Origin: Bipalium vagum
Lineage: Eukaryota; Platyhelminthes; Tricladida; Geoplanidae
NCBI GenBank assembly: GCA_037834085.1
Contig: JBBMKC010219909.1
Location: forward strand, 1 to 22,569
DNA: 22,569 bases
Reading direction: 5' to 3'
The position numbers and the translations under genes were made by a program. Below, in pieces: positions 8,504 to 18,443 of this stretch. The notes beneath the pieces were generated by a model, which was not told the origin of the DNA, did not search any database, and was given only the letters and a program-made list of their open reading frames with translations. Position 1 is the stretch's first letter. Each line of letters starts with the position of its first letter.

Positions 8504-9301
8504 CATAAGTCTGAACATTTTCCTGCTCACATAAAAAATATAATATAATTTCGTGTAAACTTTGGTACTTGTGAAATAAAGGAACCAAATTTCACAATTA
8601 CTGCTGTTTTAATTTCCTTTTCCAATAAAACCTTTCAAAACTTGTTTTGATTACAAAACAAAATGCCATTTAACAGCCTTGCTTGGGTTATCCCAAGGCC
8701 GATTATTTTTCGCCAGCAGTCGTTTGAGACTCCCAGACTCTGAAAATATCCAAGACTTTATGGTGCAGACACCGTCGTTTTTCCTTTGGTCACTCTTTAA
8801 AAGACATAGAGACCATTTGCCTTTAATTATCCCGTTTCATATTTGAAGAACATTTTCTGGTAATTCCATTTTTTCATGGCATATTTTATTTTAATTCAAC
8901 TAAACAAAAAAAATATTATATAAATAAAGTTATAAATAAAAAAATAATTCATAAATGAAAAATGCTCTAAATTTTTCTGTCATTAAATTAAAAGAGATCA
9001 ATCATTTTTGGAGCCTCTACCCCTATTTTAGGGGAAATTAAATAAATTGTTTTATCTTGATTAAGTGTCATTGTATTGATAACAGAAAATATAATCGAGA
9101 TTTTTTTATTTTTCCCATTTTGTTTGAATCGGTAAAACTACCCTTCTTCATTCTTACTAATGACTGACCATTGTGAAAAGAAAAGCGGTCCTTTGTGATG
9201 GGCAATACCCCTACGATCGCCATAAATGAAATCTCATTCTATGACAGTCGTTTTATGATGATTTGGCATATTTAATAGCTGATATTATAAAAGAGGATTA
9301 A
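8504..9301. other. Spacer; possible decayed coding at 8640-8880 (minus)
   Basis: The minus strand at about 8775-8680 reads CTIKSWIFSESGSLKRLLAK then NNRPWDNPSKAV, which has a transposase-HTH flavour but is too short to classify. An ATG frame at about 9198-9275 (MGNTPTIAINEISFYDSRFM) is also isolated. The remainder is A/T-rich. Confidence 0.3.
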
Positions 9302-9436
9302 ATATACCAAGGAAATATTGAAGCCAATATTCCATGGACTGATTATAGAACAACATTAAAGGGTTTGGGACCTAAATATTTCAGCGTCCTAGGTAAACGT
9401 TTATCAAGAAAATATCCTTTTAACATTATTCTCAAC
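9302..9436 (+). CDS. Candidate internal exon
   Basis: 45 open codons read IYQGNIEANIPWTDYRTTLK, GLGPKYFSVLGKRLSRKYPF, NIILN, a composition typical of real protein. The frame stops at a donor-like GTCTAAG (9437). A strong acceptor (AATTTTTTCTTCCAG) ends at 9493, giving a possible 57-nt intron, but the reading frame after it is short. The start is in an earlier exon. The motif PWTDYRTTLKGLGPKYFSVL is not one I recognise. Confidence 0.35.
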
Positions 9437-9540
9437 GTCTAAGTCAGGAAAGTTTTATTTTTGTTAGTTAATAAATTTAATTTTTTCTTCCAGTGTGAAG
9501 TTATTACATGAAAAAGGCTTATCAAATAATTGATAAATAA

Positions 9541-9684
9541 AATGGAACTCGTGATATGATAAGAACAATCACAAGAAAGAAAGGTTAAACATCAAGTTTG
9601 ACAATCAATGTTCAAGCTTTGTTTGGAATAAAACAAACTATTTGTTCCACAATGAAGATACAATCTGAACTGCTTTTAATATAA
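9541..9684 (+). pseudogene. Possible Tc1/mariner-type HTH remnant
   Basis: One frame with a single internal TAA reads NGTRDMIRTITRKKG, stop, TSSLTINVQALFGIKQTICS, TMKIQSELLLI. The spacing 'R.MI..I.RKG...SL.I..I..LFGIK.TTV' resembles a transposase N-terminal helix-turn-helix. No catalytic region follows. It is a fragment, if the reading is right. Confidence 0.25.
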
Positions 9685-10621
9685 AAGTAAATTGATGACC
9701 ACTTGTGACCTACTTTTATCTTCCTTGGACAGGTCAAACCAAACTGGAAAGATATGAAATAAATGTTTTCCAAGAAATGTTCTCAATTCTACCAGTAAAT
9801 CTAATCGTATAACTTCATTCCATTCATTTGTGAGGAAACAATGCCTTATGGTCATAGTAACTAAATTTGGTAAGTGCCCGTAACGTTGCCCTTCAAAATT
9901 CTTTCCATGGATTTGTAATTAAAAATTAATAATTATTATTATATTATCTATTATAATAGAACTGGTTATTTATCAAAATAAATGTTTAAAGTCCTTCCAA
10001 CTTAACCTCATCAATATTGCATGAAGATGTTGTCTCTCGTTATGTTTTAGTGAGCTTTTCAAGTGAGTTTGTCCTTCAGCTATTAGGAATACTAAGGGTT
10101 AAATGAACTACTTTTTAAAATGATCTTCGAATTGCTGACCATTTGAAGGTCGTTATTATTGGGTTTGGAACTGAGTAATTGTAATTCAATGAAATTATTA
10201 ATAAAATTTAATAAATTATTTTTTATTTAATTGGTTTTCTTGTTTATCCACGTGTTTTCAAACAAATGTGACATGCTGGAAAAATGGTAATTTTATCAAA
10301 ATGCCATAATTAAATTAATTATTATAATTATTACTACGAATGTCTTAAATTTGTTTTAATAAACATCGAAAAATTAATTGATTTTCCTGGATCCAAAATT
10401 TACATGGTTTCATTGTTTCTATTGATTTGTTCTTTTTTATTTATAAATTAAGGTTTCTCTCTATGCAAATTATTAAGAGTGATACAGCTAAAATAATAAT
10501 AATAATAATCATTATTATTATTATTAAATTTTTTATGTTAAATTATATCTTTTTTCCAATAGGAAATCTCAGACTTCTTCGGTTGGTATAAATTGGGTTT
10601 CATTATTTATAAAAAATAAAT
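9685..10621. other. Spacer, no gene assigned
   Basis: Mixed composition to about 10200, then A/T-rich. Around 10493-10525 an (AAT)n tract flips to (ATT)n about a central C, a perfect microsatellite palindrome. No protein frame of note. Confidence 0.5.
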
Positions 10622-11161
10622 ATGACAAGTTTCACCAGATCGGGGTCAATGGACATAATTGCATATTTTATGTCGAACAATGAAATTTGCGTTAGAGAAA
10701 AAGGAAATATTTTAAAGATAATTGGGATTTGGAATCAAGATAATTAAGACTACGGATTTTGGGCTGATTTAAAACAACAGTTGCTCTCTTAGACAGCTGT
10801 TTTGGCGATTATCAACATAATTAATTCCAGATCTGATCTGGTATGGCAATCAGTGTAAAATCCGATCTGCTCCTGCGGTTTTCTCTGGGTTGGATATATA
10901 AAAAAACTTCCTAAATTAATAAAATATTTTCGCTGTAGATTTGGAAATGTCCCAATTGATAATATTATTACAATTATTGGGTCTGGTATCTTAATAAAGA
11001 GAGTCCGTGTGTCTTCAATGTTAGTCTTTCACAAAAAAATGGTGACATTAAAGGAGAATAAATCATATATAATTATAAGGACACTGATCATATCATGGGA
11101 ATTTTTATATTTAAAATCATATTTTTTAATAATATGTAGTGGTTTTATTAATATTATTTAA
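10622..11161 (+). pseudogene. Long interrupted frame (gene or element remnant)
   Basis: One frame of 179 codons with only three stops. From a real ATG it reads MTSFTRSGSMDIIAYFMSNN, EICVREKGNILKIIGIWNQ, then TAA at 10745. Next comes DYGFWADLKQQLLS, TAG, TAVLAIINIINSRSDLVWQ, TAA. A 95-codon open stretch follows (NPICSCGFLWVGYIKKLPKL, IKYFRCRFGNVPIDNIITII, ... MLVFHKKMVTLKEN...) to TAA at 11159. Such persistence of one frame in AT-rich DNA is unlikely by chance. No short GT-AG segment removes the stops. It is best read as a decaying gene or transposase of unknown family. Confidence 0.4.
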
Positions 11162-12220
11162 ATGCTAACTAATAATTAATTAATTAATTAAAATTATTAT
11201 AAGTTAATAATTAAAGAAAATTATAAAAATTATATTATATATCAGGTTTTCAAGGTTTGACTGAATTGTTTAAATATTTAGAGTTGTGAAAACACAAAAT
11301 AAATTATTAAAAACATCTCAACTAATGGATTATAAAAATTCTACTTATTAAAAGCACTAATTTTGATATTATTGATTTTTTTATCTGTTATTATCAATTG
11401 GCTTATAATCAGAACTACAAGTAATTTTTTGAATAGATTTATTAAGGGATAAAACGAATAATATTTAAACAAATTCTCTAAGACCTAGAAATTCCCTTTT
11501 TTATTAAATATTTCAAAAATAATTAAAATAAACAATTAAAGAATTCCCCAGGGACGATTAGCCTCCTCATATTATCATTAATATAAGACTGAAAACCAAC
11601 AAAATAAATGAGAATAATTATGAAGACAAGATCAATATGAAAAAATTTCAATTAAATCTTTAATTATCTAATATAAATGTTTTTAAAAAAATAATAATTT
11701 TATATATTTATTCTTTTTATTTATTTATTTACATATCTTTACGTATCTATCTTTTTATAGATCTTGGTATGATTCTACATTGATGATTATATGTTTTGAT
11801 ACATTTCTTTAATTTTTTGGGTTTGTTTTTCATTAAAAAATGATAATTTATTTTCTTCAATATTTCACATTAATTTAAAAAATTATTTATTCGATTTTTC
11901 TTAATTGAAGAAATAAAATGTGAAAGGAGAAATATTTTTTCAGTTTAAATGAAATTTCAATTGTAAATTTATAATTAATTAATGATAATGTGATGTTTAT
12001 TGATTCATTAAATGAAACATTTTCATATGGATCTGTGTGACCAAATTAATTAATTGATATTTATCAAACGAGTCAAATCAAAAGAAATATTTTAAAAGGA
12101 AAATCCACTGGTTTCCTCAACATATAATCTTTAGAAAGATAGGATTTTTCCATATATTTTTCACACAATTTGTTTTACTTCCAATTATGGATTTTCTTCT
12201 TGAATGAATTAATTTTTTAA
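11162..12220. other. AT desert
   Basis: Very A/T-rich, with repeated AATTAATT tracts around 11170-11215. No gene, RNA or element recognised. Confidence 0.65.
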
Positions 12221-12469
12221 CTTCCAATATATTTATTTCATTTTTTGATTATTTTCGATTATATTGTTTTAATAAGCGAAATAATAAATTCGTTTCTAGC
12301 GTCTTCAGCTGCTAACACCATTTGCTTAGTAAAAATAATTTTCGGTTATAAAAAGCAAGTGGAAAAAGAAGGTTTACAATTGATTTATCTGATCAAATTT
12401 TTCTTTAGAAATACCATTTGTCCATCATTTGAAATGGTTAAAGGGATGCTGAGATTTCCTTCTAAATAA
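12221..12469 (+). CDS. Possible exon or small membrane protein frame
   Basis: 82 open codons end at TAA 12467. After a hydrophobic opening (LPIYLFHFLIIFDYIVLI) the frame reads SEIINSFLASSAANTICLVK, IIFGYKKQVEKEGLQLIYLI, KFFFRNTICPSFEMVKGMLR. The only Met is near the end, so a start would have to be upstream or be the near-cognate TTG at 12245. The length is unusual for this base composition. No family recognised. Confidence 0.3.
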   Translation, partial: LPIYLFHFLIIFDYIVLISEIINSFLASSAANTICLVKIIFGYKKQVEKEGLQLIYLIKFFFRNTICPSFEMVKGMLRFPSK

Positions 12470-12916
12470 TGGGTGAAGTGTTTTTAATTACCACTACAAT
12501 TTTAATATAGTTTTCAGTTTTGAGAATCTTCTGTTTAATGGATCGGATATAATTATTGAGACAAAGGAAATTAAATTAATAATTTTTATTCTTTTTATGG
12601 ATGGACTCTAAACTTTTTATCCGATAGCTCTCCACTGAGCGCTTATCTTCAAATTTTATTTAATAATTTTTAGAACTTCTTTGTACACAAAATATCAAGA
12701 GTTCTTTTGTCGAACACAATAACATACACTTTTATTATTTAGATTAATTATAAATGAAGTGCTAAATTTGTGAATTATTTTGGTCTAACTAAAATTCAAT
12801 ATATTAAGAGTTCCTCTAAAAATAGGGTTGTTGTTTTTGTCGCAATCAGAATATACGAATAATTCAAGAGAAACATCTAAAATATTTTTTTCAAAATGTT
12901 AATATTAATTTCATAA
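12470..12916. other. AT-rich spacer
   Basis: No gene seen. An ATG at 12896 is in frame with the next candidate gene but is separated from it by a TAA at 12914. Confidence 0.5.
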
Positions 12917-13274
12917 TTCTCTCATCTTGGTATTTATAAATACCACCCAATAGCAGGTTTCGAAGAAAACCAATCATTGGTCCATTTTCAAGATCCTCAC
13001 AAGTATGTGAAGTATGAGTCATCGATTGCAACCAATGAAATGCTCACTGTCAAATCTTGTGAACATGGTTGATAATAAATATTCCACAGGTGAGTTATTT
13101 AAACATGTTTTAATTCATTTTAAAATCTGTAATTTTGTGTCGAAATTGCCAATTTTTCCTTATTCTTTTATCCATTCAGTCTGTGTAATGGGCAAATATC
13201 GGTGCAAATTTGATTTTTATATATATTATTGTTTTCACGTGGTTATAAAAGCTTTTAGTAAATCAAATCACTGA
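12917..13274 (+). CDS. Candidate gene with a 22-nt intron
   Basis: The best micro-intron case. Exon 1 (12917-13067) reads SHLGIYKYHPIAGFEENQSL, VHFQDPHKYVKYESSIATNE, MLTVKSCEHG, with convincing protein composition. It would stop at TGA, TAA and TAA, all three inside a 22-nt GT-AG segment (13068-13089, GTTGATAAT...TTCCACAG). Spliced, exon 2 continues ELFKHVLIHFKICNFVSKLP, IFPYSFIHSVCVMGKYRCKF, DFYIYYCFHVVIKAFSKSNH to TGA at 13272, 111 residues in all. A further 24-nt GT-AG segment (12931-12954) is in frame and could also be an intron. The start is not certain. Alternative: ATG at 13014 opens a different frame over exon 1, with a consensus CAG|GTGAGT donor (13090) and a TTTTATCCATTCAG acceptor (90-nt intron). 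I prefer the first because its exon-1 peptide looks real. Family unknown. Confidence 0.45.
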
Positions 13275-13593
13275 TCTCCAAAGAAGAAGTAATGATTTTT
13301 TGCTCAATACCAATTTGACCTTGCAGTCGGTTTTGATCATCTCGCTTACCTGAGACTCTTAAAATCAATTTATGTTTCATTTCCGGTCTTAATTAAAAAC
13401 AAATCCACATTTCTTTAAGATCTTTTATTAAACGTCTTGCCTTGATATTTAACATAGTTACATGTAAAAATAGTAACGATAAAAAAATAAGCAGAAAATG
13501 TGAAATAAATTTGTTTAATTAAAATGTTGTGTATTCGGTCGTCTCAAATGTAATATCGTTTGTTTACAAAAAATCTGAAGATAAAACATTAAC
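13275..13593. other. Spacer
   Basis: An acceptor-like CCTTGCAG at 13325 might extend the upstream gene by a short exon (SVLIISLT). Otherwise A/T-rich. Confidence 0.4.
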
Positions 13594-14369
13594 TTAAAAT
13601 ACCTGTATATTAATCACAAAGTCACCATTATGTTCAACAATATCAATCCGTTTACAATATAATTTCATTATGCGAGCCTTGTTAAAGTTTTCACTCCTGG
13701 AATGGGAAAACTCGTGTATAACTATGTTAGCAGCTTCATAAGAATTAAGCTGTTTACCGACTAAACATTTTGCATTGACCGGAACAAATGGCAATCGGAT
13801 GTTGCAATGTCCAGACTATATGGAGAATGATGAAAAATTTTCCAGTCAAATTCCTTAATTTTCTGGAGTGATATTTGATCGCGCGTTATCTTGATGGAGA
13901 ATGATTGTTTTTCTTTTTGTCAAAGCTGGGAACCTAACTGGAATTTTTGCTTTATATCTTTCAAAATGAATGAAAATACCACGAGCACACCACCAAACAC
14001 ATAGCAAAACCTTTCTTCTATTTGGCTTTGTGGGGAGATTTCAGGTGTTTTGTCAGGCGAAGCCATTGTTTCTCTGTCATAATTGAGTTCATTACTCAGG
14101 TCATTCAGGGTTTGAAATTGATTTTCTTCCACAGCAGCCTTGATAGTATTCATGTCTGCAGTTGATGGCCTCCGAGATTTAGAAGCATTTCATAAATCAA
14201 AATTTTTGTCTTTGAACCGTCTAAGCCATCTCTAACATTTCCTCAAATCGAGAGTGTCTGGATAATTTTTGTTTATTGACATAATTACTTCTGAAGCCGT
14301 TTTCTCGTGGTTAAATTCATACAGCATGTAATTGGGTAGGTGACCGTCACTTGCTATTTTGTCTATCAT
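13594..14369 (-). mobile_element. Mariner (mauritiana/irritans-like), internally deleted
   Basis: A DNA transposon fossil on the minus strand. From ATG at 14369 it reads MIDKIASDGHLPNYMLYEFN (HTH1), HEKTASEVIMSINKNYPDT, RWLRRFKDKNFDL, RRPSTAD, IKAAVEENQFQTLNDLSNEL, NYDRETM. There is then a jump to PDKTPEISPQSQIEERF and CYVFGGVLVVFSFILK, a shifted WW-x-GxIHFE block. Next is a degraded HQDNAR second-Asp block near 13890. It ends with KQLNSYEAANIVIHEFSHSR, SENFNKARIMKL and IVEHNGDFVIN, stop at 13594. Only about 258 codons' worth of DNA remain of about 345. The missing middle includes the first catalytic Asp (TGDEKW region). Several stops and frame changes are present. Terminal inverted repeats could not be fixed. 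Confidence 0.85.
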
Positions 14370-16073
14370 TTCTACAAATTTAATGTTTGTTATAATTTAA
14401 TATTTTTGTTATCACATTTAATTTTACTCAATTTTAGTCTTTTTTTTCCTCATATGATCAAAATGGACATCGGTGTTTTAACTATTTCATCTTATTATTA
14501 GTAATATTTCAATTTTAATAATTATTAATTTTCTATTTTAATTTTATTATGTATTTTTCATTTTAATATTGGAATAAAATTAACATTAGTTAAATTTCGA
14601 AACGTTCTGACTAAAGAAATAAATATATAAAAATTATGAATTTATTATAAATTATAAATAAATATTATACTTCTAAAACTTTATAAAATTTTTCTATGAA
14701 TTTTTGTATACATTGCTTATTAAAATCATTTATTTTTATTATATTTTAATTGTAGCATTAATTATTTGACATTTTATAATTACATTATTAACAAATATTA
14801 TTTTTTAAAAAAAATTGTGTTTTTATTTTCAGTTCACAGATATATATTTTAAAAAAGCAACACTCTTATTTTATATCATTGGACTTATTCCATTTTCTTT
14901 GTTTTAAACAATGCTAATATTCAATACCATAGTAAAGAAAAAAAATTGAGAATTAAGAATTTCAGAGTTATTAAATGTTTTGTTTTAATTTTGTTTCTTT
15001 CTAACGTACTTGTATTTTATTTTTTAAAAATTAAAATAAAGTATTCATTTTAAATAATAATATTTTGTTTAAATATTAATAAAATAATAATTTAACAAGA
15101 AATTTAATCATATAAAATAATTCAGATATAACGAACTGTACAAACAAATGTTATGAAATAAAACTCCTTAAAAATCGATTATTTTATTTGATTAAATAAT
15201 ATAAAAATAATGTTACAAGTATAAATATTTATGACTGTCTTGAGTAATTGATTTAATTAGATTTAATTAAATTTTAATTAGACAAAATGTAATTAGATTT
15301 AGTTATTATTATATATGATGTAAACATGGTAGTGAAATTTATTGAACCTCCTATTTCTACATAAGTTACGGTACCATCAATAAAATATCAATTTTATTTA
15401 TAATGTGAAACAGTAACAATATTAAATTTTTATTTTCAAATAAATTTATTTATAAAAACATTAGGTGTCTTAATTCATAAAAAATGTTTTCCGAAAATTT
15501 ATTTTTATTTAATCTTTATTTTATAATATTTTAATCGATATTAAATATAAATTGATCAATGGCTTTCCTATGATTTTTTATTTTTGTAATTAAAATAAAT
15601 AAATAAAATAATACGAATATAATTAAATATTAATAATATTTTATCTCAACAATTAATTAACATCCATCTTAACATTGTTTGGTTATTTTGTAAAACAAAA
15701 ATATTATTTGATTGATAATTTTTAATTAATTTTAATGAATTGATTTATGTAAATGTGAATATTACATATGAATATTACAAATAATCATTATCGCTTAAAT
15801 TCTTCATTTCAAAATTTATTATTACATGAAAAAGATTATTAATTAATTTCTCAATTAGATTAAATTTTAAAAAAAATTATTATTCATTAATAATTTTTAA
15901 ATTTATGATAAAATTGATAATAATAATAATATTAATCATAATAATTATTTTATAAAATATATAATTGTAATAAACTTTTAATAATAAATTAAGTTAATAT
16001 AATAATCAACAGAGAATTTTAAAATTAGTGTAAACTTTTAAATTTTAATAATATAATATAATATAATACTAAT
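14370..16073. other. AT desert
   Basis: About 1.7 kb of almost pure A/T with poly-T, AATTAATT and TAATAA tracts. No frame, RNA or element recognised. It could be an old degraded repeat or a matrix-attachment-like region, but nothing in it shows this. Confidence 0.7.
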
Positions 16074-16077
16074 ATTA

Positions 16078-16133
<56 letters not shown>

Positions 16134-16200
16134 TATTATTATTATTATTATTATTACTATTATTATTATTTTATTATTTTATTATTTTATTATTCATATT
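16074..16200. repeat. (ATT)n microsatellite
   Basis: About 125 bp of ATT units with two ACT interruptions, grading into TTTTA units at the 3' end. Confidence 0.95.
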
Positions 16201-16616
16201 ATTTTACTTTTATTATAATCATTTATGTTATTATTATTGAAAAGAAATGTCATTATTAATTTTTTCGAAATTTCTTATAATTTTATAATGCGTATTCTAT
16301 CATTTTTTTTACTTTAATGAACTTCAAGTATAATTTATCTAATGTATTTTTCGAGCATGAAGCAGAAATAAAAGCAGGAAATGAAAGAAAAGTAGTGAAG
16401 TAAAATCGAAAAATATTATTTGAAAACATAAAATAGAACAGTAATAAAACAAATAATACCAAAATGTTGAGCTCAATAGAAATTATTTATTTTTATCTGT
16501 AACCTATTTTTTTAATTATTATGGATATTCATATGCATAAATATATATTTTATATATTTATATATATATAAGTATATGAAAAAGAATTATTTTTCATTGC
16601 AATAACTTTTCTCCAA
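16201..16616. other. AT-rich spacer
   Basis: No gene. A purine-rich stretch lies at 16355-16400 and a TATATA block at 16535-16575. Confidence 0.55.
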
Positions 16617-16867
16617 TTATACCAGCTCAATTTTTAGTGATGAAATTGAAAAATTATCATTCTCCATTACTCCGGAGCAGAAGAAAATTTCTCGTCATTG
16701 ATGAATCAAACCGAGCGAGGCGCAAAGGTGGCGAAGTCTGTCATCTTCAGCTCGCAAATGAGATATGACTGGCGGCTAAAATTTTCACTCATTTATTATA
16801 CGAAAAATTGAGGATTATCAAGCTTTATAATACGGTTCGCAAAGCGAACTGGGCCTCCCACTGCCAT
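16617..16867 (-). CDS. Candidate three-exon gene, or plus-strand frame
   Basis: A GC-rich island. Minus model: ATG at 16867, MAVGGPVRFANRIIKLDNPQ then FF. A 26-nt intron follows (16776-16801, GTATAATAAATG...ATTTTAG), then PPVISHLRAEDDRLRHLCAS. A 21-nt intron follows (16691-16711, GTTTGATTC...GACGAG), then EIFFCSGVMENDNFSISSLK, IELV and TAA at 16617. The product is 67 residues and the ATG follows an acceptor-like ATTACAG. Rival: the plus strand has a single frame from about 16579 to 16902 with one TGA (KFLVIDESNRARRKGGEVCH ... LYNTVRKANWASHCHVDKAV). Its IDES..RRK resembles the first-Asp block of IS1595/Merlin-like transposases, but only over a few residues. The strand is undecided; function unknown. 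Confidence 0.3.
16835..16849. repeat. Short perfect hairpin
   Basis: GTTCGC-AAA-GCGAAC, a 6-bp GC-rich stem with a 3-nt loop, inside the candidate gene. Probably incidental, though conspicuous in this composition. Confidence 0.7.
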
Positions 16868-17027
16868 GTCGACAAGGCTGTAATTAAAGAATCAAAGAAC
16901 TAGATTTTTTTTTTCGCAATGAATTAGAACAAAATTTTATGGTGTTCCTTTTTACAGATCAGTGAAAAAGATATTTGTTGAATTAAGTATTCCTAAGACT
17001 TTTGCAATAATTCCCCATGTTTTACTA

Positions 17028-17126
17028 CTAAAATAGTTTCAGTTGTTCGATCGTTGTTGAAATTGATACTGCTGAGTTGGAAATATGATCCGCAATTGTT
17101 CCAATGTCAGTCTGAATCTTGTTGAA
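17028..17126 (-). other. Open minus-str exon-like segment
   Basis: Reads FFNKIQTDIGTIADHISNSA, VSISTTIEQLKLF and then TAG. It is amphipathic and Ser/Thr/Ile-rich, coiled-coil-like. Just downstream another minus frame, SSKTWGIIAKVLGILNSTNI, is open to about 16955. They may be exons upstream of the candidate gene at 16617-16867, but no clean join was found. Confidence 0.25.
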
Positions 17127-17252
17127 AAATATATAATATAAACATAAAATTTAAACATTACATATAAATATATGGAAATAAAACGCCCTAGTAATAAAAT
17201 TGAATGGATTTTTCAACTATGTATTTAGGTAGCATGAAATATCAAATAACAT

Positions 17253-17466
17253 AAAAATTATAAATAATAATAATAATTATTATTATTAGTATATCTTTTT
17301 GATAAAAAATACAAATACGTATAAAAATAAATACAAAGTTAATTTGATATTGTGGCACCAGCTATTTGATGTCAACTTTGTACGTATCTATCTGAATATG
17401 CATTTGTAGTTTTTTTAATTAAAAATATACTAATAATAATTATTATTATTATTATTTATAATTTTT
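17253..17466. mobile_element. 214-bp foldback / MITE-like hairpin
   Basis: The left arm begins AAAAATTATAAATAATAATA and runs to about 17350. The right arm (about 17365-17466), reverse-complemented, begins the same way and continues AGTATATTTTT..., ACTACAAATGCATA, AGATAGATAC, ACAAAGTTGAC. The left arm has the parallel AGTATATCTTTTT, ATACAAATACGTA, ACAAAGTTAAT. The pairing covers nearly the whole unit, leaving a loop of roughly 12-20 nt around TGTGGCACCAGC. It has no coding capacity. This is the form of a foldback MITE. The target-site duplication is not certain. Confidence 0.75.
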
Positions 17467-18087
17467 CATTCGTTGGATTTATTATATCTAATTTCAAAGA
17501 AATATTGTGGTAGTATAATAAAACAAAATTATATTATTACAAAAAAAGTATAATTAAGTGGGATATTTTTGTGTATTTTAAAATTCTTTCATTTAAAATA
17601 TTTTATTTGTACACGCTTTTGAAAGTTTTCAATTTCTTTTTGACTTCAAATTCCATAATATGAAACGAGGCCATAGGTTCATATCAGAAGAGCAAGACGG
17701 TTGTTGAACACTCTTCATTGTATTCTTCTAGAAAAAATTAGTAAATTTGGCTATACAAGAGTGGAGTTGTCCTGTGTAATGGTGAGGTTTTTATGCTGAA
17801 GTTTGTCCTTCAAGTTATCTGATTCAAACAAAATATGACGAAATTGCAGTTTTATAAAGTTTTGATTATATATATAAAATATATTTCATAATATAAAAAA
17901 TATTTGGCACAAGAAATAAATGCGTTATTGAAAACGCTGTTAACTGGGTCTTTGCATATTTGAAATATTTAATATAAAAAGTGTGAATATACCATACTGG
18001 AGTTGAGCTGACTTCAATTTGACATTACATTTAAAGTTTGCACAATACGAGATTAAAACACTGTTATATTGTTTTGTTTAAGTTAGG
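17467..18087. other. Spacer with coding-like patches at 17660-17830
   Basis: The plus strand reads MKRGHRFISEEQDGC (17660-17707) and, in another frame, IWLYKSGVVLCNGEVFMLKF (about 17748-17825). They are fragmentary and not classified. The rest is A/T-rich. Confidence 0.35.
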
Positions 18088-18393
18088 CTAGGCGATCAAA
18101 GGAATATGAGAGTGATAACAGGAAATTAAATGAACAGAATTCATATTACCATAATGGTTAAGTGAGAATAATGACAGCCTTTTCAGAGTTTTCTCTATTT
18201 CGCCTCTCAATTGAATCTTTTCAAGCTGTTCCGTCTTTTCACTGTATAAAAAGAAATCTAAAAAGAAGAAACTTTGTAAAATTGACATTTTAATATAACC
18301 GGAACAAACAGTGCCAGCGAGAACTGATTGAGTTATATGATAGAAAACGGAAAAATATTTAGAAAACAACACTCCAGAGTTAAAATTTGACAT
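18088..18393 (-). CDS. Possible 101-residue protein
   Basis: A real ATG start and a clean frame to TAG, long for this composition. The N-terminal half is hydrophobic (FSKYFSVFYHITQSVLAG and SILQSFFFLDFFLY). The middle is charged (EKTEQLEKIQLRGEIEKTLK). No family recognised. It lies downstream of the left arm of the inverted pair on the same strand. A 33-nt GT-AG segment could instead extend the upstream frame into a different phase here. Confidence 0.35.
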   Translation of the reverse strand: MSNFNSGVLFSKYFSVFYHITQSVLAGTVCSGYIKMSILQSFFFLDFFLYSEKTEQLEKIQLRGEIEKTLKRLSLFSLNHYGNMNSVHLISCYHSHIPLIA

Positions 18394-18443
18394 AATGTAA
18401 CCATTAGGTGGTTAACAAGCTTGAGAATTTCAGAAGATGATGT

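Noticed and set aside
9198-9275. FLYWCH/MULE-like zinc finger (C-x3-K-x-G...YPYDRHK)
   Set aside because: Only a few residues fit and the frame is broken on both sides, so the match is no better than chance.
412-11258. Ciliate-type genetic code (TAA/TAG read as Gln)
   Set aside because: Several frames have only TAA/TAG inside, and some mariner stops sit at Gln positions. TAA is simply the commonest stop in this composition, and Gln-to-stop is the expected C-to-T decay. One mariner stop replaces Trp, and in-frame TGA also occurs.
14370-16073. Mitochondrial or plastid insertion
   Set aside because: Extreme A/T content only. No organellar gene, rRNA or tRNA fragment can be read in it.
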